Assembly (NCBI RefSeq): GCF_001500125.1 | Contig: NZ_LQIV01000023.1 | Coordinates: 298,408 to 362,407 of the forward strand | From: Mycobacterium sp. IS-1742 | GTDB lineage: Bacteria > Actinomycetota > Actinomycetes > Mycobacteriales > Mycobacteriaceae | Direction of reading: 5' to 3' | Length of the DNA stretch: 64,000 nucleotides | Part shown: positions 15,566-24,097 of the stretch, in pieces | How the letters are laid out: every line of letters begins with the position of its first letter | Numbering within the stretch: position 1 is the first letter of the stretch | Notes under the pieces: model-generated | Seen by the model: the letters and a program-made list of their open reading frames with translations, nothing else | What the model was told of the DNA's origin: nothing | The model's database searches: none | Translations under genes and position numbers: made by a program

Positions 15566-17023
15566 ATGCCCCGGTTCGTCGACCGCGTCGTGATCCACGC
15601 GCGGGCCGGCAACGGCGGCAATGGCTGTGCGTCGGTGCACCGCGAGAAGTTCAAACCGCTCGGCGGTCCCGACGGCGGTAACGGCGGTCGCGGCGGCAGC
15701 ATCGTGCTGGTCGTCGACCCGCAGGTGCACACGCTGCTCGACTTCCACTTCCATCCGCACGTCGTGGCCCCGTCCGGCAAGCAGGGCGCGGGCAGCAATC
15801 GCGATGGCGCGGCGGGCGCCGACCTCGAGGTCAGGGTGCCCGACGGCACCGTCGTCCTCGACGAAGAAGGCCGCGTGCTGGCCGATCTCGTCGGCGCGGG
15901 CACCCGGTTCGAAGCCGCGGCCGGCGGTCGCGGCGGCCTCGGCAACGCGGCGCTGGCCTCCCGCTCCCGTAGGGCCCCCGGGTTCGCACTGCTGGGCGAG
16001 AAGGGGCAGGTCCGCGAGCTCACCCTCGAGTTGAAGACCGTCGCCGACGTCGGGCTGATCGGCTTCCCCTCGGCGGGTAAATCCTCACTGGTCTCGACGA
16101 TCTCGGCGGCCAAGCCGAAGATCGCCGACTACCCCTTCACCACCCTGGTGCCCAACCTCGGGGTGGTCTCGGCGGGTGACCACACCTTCACCGTCGCCGA
16201 CGTCCCCGGCTTGATCCCCGGCGCGTCCGAGGGGCGCGGGCTCGGCCTGGAGTTCCTCCGCCACATCGAACGCTGCGCGGTGTTGGTGCACGTCGTCGAC
16301 TGCGCGACCATGGAGCCCGGCCGCGACCCGGTCTCCGACATCGAGGCGCTCGAAGCCGAACTGGCCGCCTATCGCCCGACGCTGCAGGGTGATTCGACCC
16401 TCGGCGACCTCGCCGAACGCCCCCGTGCGGTGGTGCTCAACAAGATCGACGTGCCCGACGCCCGGGACATGGCCGACTTCGTGCGCGACGAGGTGGCGGA
16501 GAAGTTCGGCTGGCCGGTGTTCGAGGTCTCCACCGTGGCGCGAGAAGGTCTGCGGCCGTTCATCTTCGCGCTGTGGGACATGGTCCGCACCTACCGCGAC
16601 GCCCAACCGCCGGTGGTGCCGCGCCGCCCGATCATCCGGCCCATTCCCGTCGACGAGACAGGGTTCTCGGTGGAGCCCGACGGACAGGGCGGCTTCGTCG
16701 TGCGCGGCACCCGGCCCGAACGCTGGATCAACCAGACCGATTTCGACAACGACGAGGCGGTCGGCTATCTCGGTGACCGGTTGGCCCGCCTCGGCGTCGA
16801 GGAGGAGCTGCTGCGGCTCGGGGCGCGTCCCGGCTGTGCGGTGACGATCGGCGACATGACGTTCGACTGGGAACCGCAGACCCCCGCCGGGGTGGACGTG
16901 CAGATGTCCGGCCGAGGGACCGACACCCGCCTCGAGCAGACCGACCGCGTCTCGGCCGCCGAGCGCAAGATCGCCCGGCGGGAGCGTCGGCAGTCCACCG
17001 ACGAGCCCGGCGGTGAGGAATGA
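15566..17023 (+). CDS. obg: Obg family GTPase
   Basis: A 485-residue GTPase involved in 50S assembly and stress signalling. The N-terminal Gly-rich Obg domain (GGPDGGNGGRGGS) covers residues ~1-160; the G domain begins with G1 GFPSAGKSS (Gly166-Ser173), G3 DVPGLIPGA and G4 NKIDVPD; a C-terminal OCT domain plus a basic tail follows. The frame is open 195 nt upstream, but the ATG at 15566 is the family start. The proB ATG overlaps its stop (ATGA), so the two are coupled. Confidence 0.96.
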   Translation: MPRFVDRVVIHARAGNGGNGCASVHREKFKPLGGPDGGNGGRGGSIVLVVDPQVHTLLDFHFHPHVVAPSGKQGAGSNRDGAAGADLEVRVPDGTVVLDEEGRVLADLVGAGTRFEAAAGGRGGLGNAALASRSRRAPGFALLGEKGQVRELTLELKTVADVGLIGFPSAGKSSLVSTISAAKPKIADYPFTTLVPNLGVVSAGDHTFTVADVPGLIPGASEGRGLGLEFLRHIERCAVLVHVVDCATMEPGRDPVSDIEALEAELAAYRPTLQGDSTLGDLAERPRAVVLNKIDVPDARDMADFVRDEVAEKFGWPVFEVSTVAREGLRPFIFALWDMVRTYRDAQPPVVPRRPIIRPIPVDETGFSVEPDGQGGFVVRGTRPERWINQTDFDNDEAVGYLGDRLARLGVEEELLRLGARPGCAVTIGDMTFDWEPQTPAGVDVQMSGRGTDTRLEQTDRVSAAERKIARRERRQSTDEPGGEE

Positions 17024-18153
17024 CCGCGACCGCAGGCAATACCTCGACGCATCGCGAGGCGATCCGCACCGCGCGCAGCGTCGTCGTCAAGATCGGGACC
17101 ACGGCGCTGACGACGCCGTCCGGCGTGTTCGACGCCAACCGTCTGGCCACGCTGGTCGAGGCGATCGAGAAGCGGATGAAGGCGGGCTCCGACGTCGTCA
17201 TCGTGTCGTCCGGCGCCATCGCCGCGGGCATCGAACCGTTGCGGCTGTCCAAGCGGCCGACGGATCTGGCCACCAAACAGGCCGCGGCCAGCGTCGGGCA
17301 GGTCGCGCTCATCAACTCGTGGAACACCGCCTTCGCGCGGTATGAGCGCACCGTGGGGCAGGTCCTGCTCACGGCGCACGACATCTCGATGCGCGCCCAG
17401 CACACCAACGCCGCCCGCACACTCGACCGTCTGCGGGCGCTGCACGCGGTCGCGATCGTCAACGAGAACGACACCGTCGCGACCAACGAGATCCGGTTCG
17501 GCGACAACGACCGGCTCTCGGCGCTGGTGGCGCATCTGGTCGGGGCGGACGCGCTCGTGCTGCTGTCCGACATCGACGGCCTCTACGACGGTGACCCGCG
17601 AAAAGCCGGCCCGGACAATCCGGCCCGCTTCATCCCGGAGGTGAACGGCTCCGCCGACCTCGACGGTGTGGTGGCCGGGCGCGGCAGCCACCTCGGCACC
17701 GGGGGCATGGCGTCGAAGTTGTCGTCGGCGCTGCTGGCCGCCGACGCGGGCGTTCCGGTGCTGCTGGCCGCGGCCGCCGACGCCGCCACCGCGCTGTCCG
17801 ATGCGTCGGTCGGCACGGTGTTCGCCCCGCGCCCCGGGCGGATGTCGGCGCGGCGGTTCTGGGTACGCTACGCCGCCGAATCCGCCGGTGCGCTCACCCT
17901 GGACCAGGGCGCGGTCAATGCCGTTGTGGGGCAGCGGCGTTCGCTGCTCCCCGCGGGTATCACCGCGGTGTCCGGGCGGTTCTACGGCGGTGACGTCGTC
18001 GAACTGCGCGCACCGGACGCGACCATGGTCGCCCGCGGCGTCGTCGCCTACGACGCGACCGAACTCGCCACCATGCTCGGCAGGTCGACGTCGGACCTAC
18101 CCGCCGAGATGCGCAGGCCGGCCGTTCACGCCGACGACCTCGTCGCGGTCTGA
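17020..18153 (+). CDS. proB: Glutamate 5-kinase
   Basis: First enzyme of proline synthesis, phosphorylating glutamate; 377 residues. The amino-acid-kinase domain starts VVVKIGTTALT and contains VSSGAIAAG, NENDTV and the GTGGMASKL loop; residues ~290-370 form the C-terminal PUA domain. Proline biosynthesis is completed by proA at 24098. The ATG overlaps the obg stop. Its last 57 bases are overlapped by a convergent hypothetical gene. Confidence 0.96.
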   Translation: MTATAGNTSTHREAIRTARSVVVKIGTTALTTPSGVFDANRLATLVEAIEKRMKAGSDVVIVSSGAIAAGIEPLRLSKRPTDLATKQAAASVGQVALINSWNTAFARYERTVGQVLLTAHDISMRAQHTNAARTLDRLRALHAVAIVNENDTVATNEIRFGDNDRLSALVAHLVGADALVLLSDIDGLYDGDPRKAGPDNPARFIPEVNGSADLDGVVAGRGSHLGTGGMASKLSSALLAADAGVPVLLAAAADAATALSDASVGTVFAPRPGRMSARRFWVRYAAESAGALTLDQGAVNAVVGQRRSLLPAGITAVSGRFYGGDVVELRAPDATMVARGVVAYDATELATMLGRSTSDLPAEMRRPAVHADDLVAV

Positions 18154-18786
18154 GCGGTCCGCGCGGATGTGGGCCACCAGCCCCTTCACCCGCCGGGCCC
18201 GACGGCGTGCGCCGTCGAGGACGTCGTCGTCGGCGGGGCGAATCTCGACGCCATGGGCCTCGGCGGTCGCGGTGAGGGCCCTGCGCACCGCGGGGTCGGC
18301 GAGCAGCACGGTGGCCAGCATCCCCGGCGTGAGCGTCTTCTCGCGCAGCAGCCCGCGGTAGTGCACCTCGGCCGGGATCGCCACCTCGAACACCCCGCGG
18401 AACACGCCGTCGGCGGTGGCGACGATCAGCGTGAGCGCCGCCTGCGACGCGGCGCTGAGCGCGAGCCCGCGGAACGGGAACCAGGGCACCGGCAGTCTGT
18501 CGATCTGCTTGTCCAGGGCGCCGGACAGCAAATATCCGGCCAGCTTGTGCGTCTCGATCGCCTTGACGTCCGACCACTGAACGCCGTCGCCGTCGAACTC
18601 CACCTCGTCACCGCTGATGGCCAGCCCGCCGAAGCGGTTCAGCAGCCGCAGCAGGTCGCGCAGCGGTTCGGGGGCCGGCACGAGCCTGGCCAGGGCGTCG
18701 CCGACCCCGACCGCCCATCGTCCGTCGACGGCGGCGGGTGCGGGCCTCAGACCGAATACGGAGAGCATCCCGCCATTCAAGGGCAT
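18097..18786 (-). CDS. Hypothetical protein downstream of the sirtuin
   Basis: A 229-residue protein I do not recognise. It is mixed in character, with a Leu-rich N-terminal half (LARLVPAPEPLRDLLRLLN), a central stretch KLAGYLLSGALDKQIDRLP and a basic C-terminal third. There are no membrane segments or signal peptide. It starts at the base after the sirtuin stop, so it is probably the second gene of that operon; an ATG at 18768 is an alternative start. Its end overlaps proB by 57 bases tail-to-tail. Codon bias in the non-overlapping part looks real. Confidence 0.65.
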   Translation of the reverse strand: MPLNGGMLSVFGLRPAPAAVDGRWAVGVGDALARLVPAPEPLRDLLRLLNRFGGLAISGDEVEFDGDGVQWSDVKAIETHKLAGYLLSGALDKQIDRLPVPWFPFRGLALSAASQAALTLIVATADGVFRGVFEVAIPAEVHYRGLLREKTLTPGMLATVLLADPAVRRALTATAEAHGVEIRPADDDVLDGARRRARRVKGLVAHIRADRSDRDEVVGVNGRPAHLGG

Positions 18787-19623
18787 CTAGGCCGAGGAGG
18801 CGAGAGCGGGTAGCTCGTCGGCCAGCAGGGCCAGCATCGGCGAGCAGCCGTTGTCGAGTTTGACCGTCGCGAGGTCGTCACCGCGGGTGGGGCCGCGGTT
18901 GACGATCGCGACCGGTATACCGCGTGCGGCGGCATGCCGGACGAACCGGTAGCCGGAGAACACGGTCAGCGAGGAACCGGCGACCAGCAGGACGTCCGCG
19001 GCATCGACCATCGCGAAGGCCTGTTCGACGCGGGGTTTGGGCACGCTCTCGCCGAAGTACACGATGTCGGGTTTGAGCATGCCGCCGCAGACCGGACAGT
19101 CGACGATGCGGAAGCTGTCCGTGTCACCGATGATCGCATCGGCGTCCGGCGCGACGGCGATGCCGCCGACCGCCTCGGCGCGCTCGAGGAACCCCGGGTT
19201 GGCTGCCTCCAGCAGTTCGGCGAGCGTCGCACGCGACATGGAGTGCCCGCAGTCGAGACAGACCACCCGCGCGTAGGTGCCGTGCAGGTCGACGACGTGA
19301 CGGCTGCCGGCCTTGGTGTGCAACAGGTCGACGTTCTGGGTGATCAACCCGGTGACCACCCCGGCGCGCTCCAGGGCGGCCAGCGCCCGGTGGCCGGCGT
19401 TGGGCAGGGTGGCCGCCATGTGCCGCCACCCGACGTGGTTGCGCGCCCAGTACCGCTGCCGGAACACCGGGTCGGACGTGAACTGGCGGATGGTCATCGG
19501 ATTGCTCGGCGGCGAGTCCGGCCCGCGGTAGTCGGGGATACCGGAGTCGGTCGACATCCCGGCCCCGGTGAGTGCCGCGACGCGGCGGCCGGTCAGCAGC
19601 GCGACCAGTTCCGGTGATTCCAC
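18787..19623 (-). CDS. cobB: Sir2-family NAD-dependent protein deacylase
   Basis: A 278-residue sirtuin that removes acyl groups from protein lysines using NAD. Motifs in order: NAD-binding GAGMSTDSGIPDYRG (residues 20-34), TQNVD (95-99), catalytic His114 in DLHGT, a zinc site of Cys122, Cys125, Cys176 and Cys179, and GSSLTVFSG. It resembles the bacterial mitochondrial-type (SIRT4-like) group in its spacing between Cys pairs. ATG at 19623. Confidence 0.93.
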   Translation of the reverse strand: MESPELVALLTGRRVAALTGAGMSTDSGIPDYRGPDSPPSNPMTIRQFTSDPVFRQRYWARNHVGWRHMAATLPNAGHRALAALERAGVVTGLITQNVDLLHTKAGSRHVVDLHGTYARVVCLDCGHSMSRATLAELLEAANPGFLERAEAVGGIAVAPDADAIIGDTDSFRIVDCPVCGGMLKPDIVYFGESVPKPRVEQAFAMVDAADVLLVAGSSLTVFSGYRFVRHAAARGIPVAIVNRGPTRGDDLATVKLDNGCSPMLALLADELPALASSA

Positions 19624-19662
19624 CTCATCCAGACTACGACGGCCCGCCGTGGGCGTTGGCGC

Positions 19663-20202
19663 TCAGTGCAGGCAGTCAGCGGCGACGGCGAGTTCGGCGC
19701 TCATGTTCTCCTCCATCATCCGCAACGCCGCCTCGCCCAGTTCGGCATCGATGTGGGCGACCGCATCGCGAGGGATCACCACCGGGAAGTGCCGGACGTA
19801 GGCGTCGAGTGCGGTGTAGAGGATGCACTGCTCGGTCACCTGACCGGTCAGCACGACGCGCTCGGGTTCGAGTTGGTTGAGCAGATAGGCCAGCGATGTG
19901 GCGTAGAAGGCACTGTGGCGGACCTTCGTCATGACCCGGAAACCCTGTTGCGGCACGATCGGTTTGACGAGGTCGGGCCGTTCGCCGTCGAGTGCCGAGC
20001 GGACGATGTCGCTGAACTCGGCGCTGAAGTCGCCGTAGTTGTCGTTGACGTAGATGAGGTCGACGTCGTCACGCGCGCGGGCGTCGGCGATGAGTTTCGC
20101 CAGGGGATCGACGATCCCTTCGACGTTCGGCACCAGCTTCTCGGCGTCGGGGTGGTCGTAGGTATTCATCATGTCGATGATCAGTACGGCGGTTCTACCC
20201 AT
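19663..20202 (-). CDS. Isochorismatase-fold cysteine hydrolase
   Basis: A 179-residue cysteine hydrolase of the isochorismatase/nicotinamidase superfamily. The catalytic triad is Asp10 (LIIDMMN), Lys93 (TKVRHSAF) and Cys126 (VTEQCILYTALD), with the cis-peptide segment LTGQVTEQC. Position beside NAD synthetase suggests an amidase role, for example nicotinamide-like substrates, but the residues that would prove a nicotinamidase are not obvious. The frame extends to 20247, but the start at 20202 gives the canonical short N-terminus and leaves 43 nt of divergent promoter to nadE. Confidence 0.85.
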   Translation of the reverse strand: MGRTAVLIIDMMNTYDHPDAEKLVPNVEGIVDPLAKLIADARARDDVDLIYVNDNYGDFSAEFSDIVRSALDGERPDLVKPIVPQQGFRVMTKVRHSAFYATSLAYLLNQLEPERVVLTGQVTEQCILYTALDAYVRHFPVVIPRDAVAHIDAELGEAALRMMEENMSAELAVAADCLH

Positions 20203-20245
20203 GGCGCAGGCATACCCCGGAGCGAATGCGGGCAACAATGTGGGC

Positions 20246-22288
20246 ATGGATTTTTTCTCGGTCTACCGGCACGGCTACGTGCGCGTCGCCGCGTGCACCC
20301 ACACGACAGCTCTGGCCGACCCGGCGGGCAACGCCGAGTCGGTGCTGGGGTTGGCGAGCGAGTGCCACGACGACGGCGTGGCCCTTGCCGTGTTCCCCGA
20401 GTTGACGCTGACCGGCTACTCGATCGAGGACGTCGTGTTGCAGGACGCGCTGCTCGAGGCGGTCGAGGCCGCGCTTCTCGACATCGTCGTCCGGTCGGCG
20501 GACCTGCTGCCCGTGCTGGTGGTCGGCGCACCGTTACGGCACCGCAACCGGGTCTACAACACCGCGGTGGTCATCCACCGCGGACAGATCCTCGGCGTCG
20601 TCCCCAAGTCCTACATCCCCAACTACCGCGAGTTCTACGAGAAGCGTCAGCTCGCGCCCGGTGACGATGAGCGTGGTGAGATCAACCTTGCCGGTGTCGA
20701 CGTGCCGTTCGGTCCGGATCTGCTCTTCGCGGCCGCCGATCTGCCCGCCTTCGTCCTGCACGTCGAGATCTGCGAGGACATGTGGGTCCCGGTGCCGCCG
20801 AGCGCCGAGGCCGCGTTGGCCGGGGCGACCGTGCTGGCCAACCTGTCGGGCAGCCCGATCACCATCGGGCGGGCCGAGGACCGCAACCTGATGGCCCGCT
20901 CAGCATCGTCGAGGTGCCTGGCGGCCTACGTGTATGCCGCGGCCGGCCAGGGCGAGTCGACCACCGACCTGGCCTGGGATGGGCAGACGATGGTCTGGGA
21001 GAACGGCGTGTGTCTGGCCCAGTCCGAGCGGTTCCCGAAAGGTGAGCGGCGCTCGGTGGCCGACGTCGACGTCCAACTGCTGCGCAACGAACGCCGCCGA
21101 ATGGGCACCTTCGACGACAACCGCCGCCACCACCTGATCGACGAGGATTCGTTCCGTCGGATCGAGTTCACGCTCGACCCGCCTGCCGGTGACATCGGGC
21201 TGCTCCGGGAGGTCGAGCGATTCCCGTTCGTGCCCGTTGACCCCGCCCGACTGGAGCAGGATTGCTACGAGGCCTACAACATTCAGGTTGCCGGTCTCGA
21301 ACAACGTTTGCGCGCATTGGATTTCCCGAAGATCGTGCTCGGGCTCTCGGGCGGCCTCGACTCGACACATGCGTTGATCGTGGCGGCGCGGGCGATGGAC
21401 CGGGAGGACCGGCCGCGCAGCGACATCCTCGCGTTCACGCTGCCCGGGTTTGCGACCGGCGAGCGCACCAAGGACAACGCGACCCGACTCGCGGAAGCGC
21501 TGGGCGTGACCTTCGAGACCATCGACATCACCTCCACGGCCGAACTGATGCTCACGAACATGGACCACCCCTTCTCGCGCGGGGAGAAGGTCTACGACGT
21601 GACGTTCGAGAACGTCCAGGCCGGCCTGCGCACCGATTACCTCTTCCGCCTTGCCAATCAGCGAAGCGGGATCGTGCTGGGAACCGGAGACCTGTCGGAG
21701 TTGGCACTGGGTTGGTCCACCTACGGTGTGGGTGACCAGATGTCGCACTACAACGTCAACGGCGGGGTGCCGAAAACGTTGATCCAGCACCTGATCCGCT
21801 GGGTGATCTCGTCGAAGCAGTTCGACGACCGAGTCAACAAGGTGCTGCAGTCGGTGCTCGACACCGAGATCAGCCCCGAGCTGGTGCCCGCCGGCGAGGA
21901 CGAGGAGATCCAGAGCAGTGAGGGCAAGGTGGGACCGTACGTCCTGCAGGATTTCTCACTGTTCCAAGTGTTGCGATACGGCTTCCGACCGTCGAAGGTG
22001 GCGTTCATGGCCTGGCACGCCTGGAGCGACGCCGAGCGCGGCGACTGGCCCGTCGGATACCCGGAGGACAAACGTCCGGAGTATTCGCTGAAGGAGATCC
22101 GGCACTGGCTCCAGGTGTTCGCCCAGCGGTTCTACTCGTTCAGCCAGTTCAAACGGTCGGCTCTGCCCAACGGCCCCAAGGTGTCCGCGGGCGGCTCACT
22201 GTCGCCGCGGGGGGACTGGCGGGCACCGTCGGACATGTCCGCGCGGGTGTGGCTCGACGAGATCGAGAACGCGATTCCGAAGGACTGA
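20246..22288 (+). CDS. nadE: Glutamine-dependent NAD synthetase
   Basis: A 680-residue bifunctional enzyme catalysing the last step of NAD synthesis. Residues 1-~300 are a nitrilase-type glutaminase (Glu in FPELTLTGYS, Lys in VPKSYIPNYREFYEKR split by tail residues, Cys176 in HVEICEDMW) that supplies ammonia; the C-terminal ammonia-dependent synthetase has the ATP-pyrophosphatase loop LGLSGGLDST (Ser368 onward) and the tail GPKVSAGGSLSPRGDWRAPS typical of actinobacterial NadE. The ATG at 20246 matches the known two-domain length. A GTG six bases upstream is the alternative. Confidence 0.96.
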   Translation: MDFFSVYRHGYVRVAACTHTTALADPAGNAESVLGLASECHDDGVALAVFPELTLTGYSIEDVVLQDALLEAVEAALLDIVVRSADLLPVLVVGAPLRHRNRVYNTAVVIHRGQILGVVPKSYIPNYREFYEKRQLAPGDDERGEINLAGVDVPFGPDLLFAAADLPAFVLHVEICEDMWVPVPPSAEAALAGATVLANLSGSPITIGRAEDRNLMARSASSRCLAAYVYAAAGQGESTTDLAWDGQTMVWENGVCLAQSERFPKGERRSVADVDVQLLRNERRRMGTFDDNRRHHLIDEDSFRRIEFTLDPPAGDIGLLREVERFPFVPVDPARLEQDCYEAYNIQVAGLEQRLRALDFPKIVLGLSGGLDSTHALIVAARAMDREDRPRSDILAFTLPGFATGERTKDNATRLAEALGVTFETIDITSTAELMLTNMDHPFSRGEKVYDVTFENVQAGLRTDYLFRLANQRSGIVLGTGDLSELALGWSTYGVGDQMSHYNVNGGVPKTLIQHLIRWVISSKQFDDRVNKVLQSVLDTEISPELVPAGEDEEIQSSEGKVGPYVLQDFSLFQVLRYGFRPSKVAFMAWHAWSDAERGDWPVGYPEDKRPEYSLKEIRHWLQVFAQRFYSFSQFKRSALPNGPKVSAGGSLSPRGDWRAPSDMSARVWLDEIENAIPKD

Positions 22289-22309
22289 CCGCAGTCTCGG
22301 CGCCGGCGG

Positions 22310-23134
22310 TCACAGCCGGCCGTCGACCCGCAGTTCCGGGTGCACCCAGTCGGGCGAGCGGCGCTCCTTGAACGAGCGGTAGCCCTCGAGCGCCTCGGGG
22401 GACGAATAGCTGGCCTGCATCCCGATCCGGTCGAACAGCCCGAGGTAGTTGTCGATGCTGGACTTGACCACGCTCCGTGCCTGCGGCGCGGTGCGGCAGC
22501 ACTGGGCGAGCACCTCGCGCGCGGCGTCGAGCAGGTCGTCGTGGGGAACGATCCGCGCCACCATGCCCCAGTCGTACGCCTCCTGCGCGCTGAGGGTGCG
22601 GCCGGTCAGCATGAGGTCGCGGGTGCGGACCGGGCCGATGAGGCGGGTCAGCATCTGGCTGTAATACGTGTCGGCGATGCCGCGGAACAGCTCCGGCACT
22701 CGGAACGTGGCGCGGTCGCTGACGACCGCCATGTCGCTGCACAACGCGATCTGCAGGCCGCCGCCCTGACACAGGCCGTTGACCGCCGACACCACCGGCT
22801 TGACGGACTGTCGCAGGGTCTCGAACGGCGTCACGTCCATGCCGAGAGCCGATCCGAACGTCAGCCAGTTGTCGGTGGCGCCGCCCCCGCCCATATCGCC
22901 GCCGGGCGCGAACACGTCGCCGGTGCCCGTGATGAGCAACCCCGCCAGGTCGCGATCCGCGTCGACGTGCCGTACCGCGTACCGGATTCCGAAGTACATC
23001 GCCGGGGTCATCGCGTTGCGCGCCTCTGGCCGGTCGAGGGTGCACACCCCGAACGCCCCTTCGCGCGTGAACCGCAGATACGGCGTGCCCAGCCAGTCAC
23101 CGTCCGGGGGCCTCGGGGCGTCGTGCTCCGCCAT
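22310..23134 (-). CDS. Enoyl-CoA hydratase/isomerase family protein
   Basis: A 274-residue crotonase-fold protein. The oxyanion-hole segments are ITGTGDVFAPGGDMGG and AVNGLCQGGGLQIAL; the position of the usual second catalytic Glu falls in FRVPELFRGI. The exact reaction (hydratase, isomerase or other CoA chemistry) cannot be set. The ATG at 23134 has AGGAGA five bases upstream, ruling out the longer open frame to 23245. It is 11 nt downstream of the sugar-kinase gene on the same strand. Confidence 0.88.
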   Translation of the reverse strand: MAEHDAPRPPDGDWLGTPYLRFTREGAFGVCTLDRPEARNAMTPAMYFGIRYAVRHVDADRDLAGLLITGTGDVFAPGGDMGGGGATDNWLTFGSALGMDVTPFETLRQSVKPVVSAVNGLCQGGGLQIALCSDMAVVSDRATFRVPELFRGIADTYYSQMLTRLIGPVRTRDLMLTGRTLSAQEAYDWGMVARIVPHDDLLDAAREVLAQCCRTAPQARSVVKSSIDNYLGLFDRIGMQASYSSPEALEGYRSFKERRSPDWVHPELRVDGRL

Positions 23135-23145
23135 CGCTTCTCCTG

Positions 23146-24015
23146 TCAACTCGAGGGTCCTCCCAGCGCGTCGTCGATCGCTTCCGCTGTCGGCGCACAG
23201 TCGCCGGCGCCGGGGACCAGGGTGGCCAGCGCGCCCGCGACGCACGCACTGCGCAACGCGTCCTCGTGCCCCGAGCGCCAGTGCGCGGCAAGCACGCCGG
23301 CGAACACGTCACCGGCGCCGGTGGTGTCGACGGCCTCCACCGCGGGCGCCGGGATGTCGAACCGTTCCCCGTCGCCGAGGTAACTCGCCCCCCGGGCACC
23401 GCGGGTGATCACCAGATGCGGGACCGGCCAGTGCCATTCACCGGCCTCGGCCTGGTTGACCACCACCACGTCGGCGACTTCGGACAGCCGCAGCAGTTCG
23501 TGGGGCGGAGCGCCAACGGGTGAGGCGTTCACCATCACCAGCGCTCCGGCGGCGCGGGCGACGCGGGCCGCGTCGTTCGCCGTGGCCGGCGGGATCTCGA
23601 GTTGCAGCAGCACGACATCGGCCGCCTCGATGACCTCGCGCACCGCCGCGGCGGCCACGCTCAGGTGCGCGTTCGCGCCCGGCGCGACGACGATGGCGTT
23701 CTCCGCGGCGGAGTCGACGATCACCACGGCCGAGCCGCTCGGACCCGGCACCGTCACGACGCCGTCGAGGCCGACACCGTTCTCCCGCAGGTGGGTGCGC
23801 AGCTGACCGGCCGCCGGATCGTCTCCGAGTGCGGCCACCAGCGCGACCTCGGCGCCGGCCCGCGCGGCGGCGATCGCCTGATTGCCGCCCTTGCCGCCGG
23901 GGGAGGACGTCACCGACGACGCGAGGACGGTCTGGCCGGGCCGCGGCAGCGCGGGCACCGAGAAGCGCAGATCGGCGTTCACACTGCCCACCACGCAGAC
24001 ACGCGCCGCCGCCAT
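23146..24015 (-). CDS. PfkB-family carbohydrate kinase (ribokinase-like)
   Basis: A 289-residue ribokinase-fold sugar kinase. The N-terminal motif CVVGSVNADLRFSVPALPRPG and GGKGGNQAIAAARAG, and the C-terminal signature VDTTGAGDVFAGVLAAHW with the catalytic Asp, are typical of RbsK, and the M. tuberculosis gene I recall at this position is annotated rbsK. Ribose is therefore the likely substrate. The true start is 24015 (MAAARVCVVG), 82 nt from proA, divergent; the longer open frame has no coding character. Confidence 0.88.
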   Translation of the reverse strand: MAAARVCVVGSVNADLRFSVPALPRPGQTVLASSVTSSPGGKGGNQAIAAARAGAEVALVAALGDDPAAGQLRTHLRENGVGLDGVVTVPGPSGSAVVIVDSAAENAIVVAPGANAHLSVAAAAVREVIEAADVVLLQLEIPPATANDAARVARAAGALVMVNASPVGAPPHELLRLSEVADVVVVNQAEAGEWHWPVPHLVITRGARGASYLGDGERFDIPAPAVEAVDTTGAGDVFAGVLAAHWRSGHEDALRSACVAGALATLVPGAGDCAPTAEAIDDALGGPSS

Positions 24016-24085
24016 GGGCGTAACGCTAGACCAGCCGATGACGACGGCGACCCTGACACGCGTCGAGTGCCCCCGCCACCTTCGA

Positions 24086-24097
24086 TACGCTGGACTG
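24086..24097 (+). promoter_or_regulatory. Leaderless promoter of proA
   Basis: TACGCT at 24086-24091 is a TANNNT -10 box six bases before the proA ATG, with no space for a ribosome-binding site. Confidence 0.5.
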
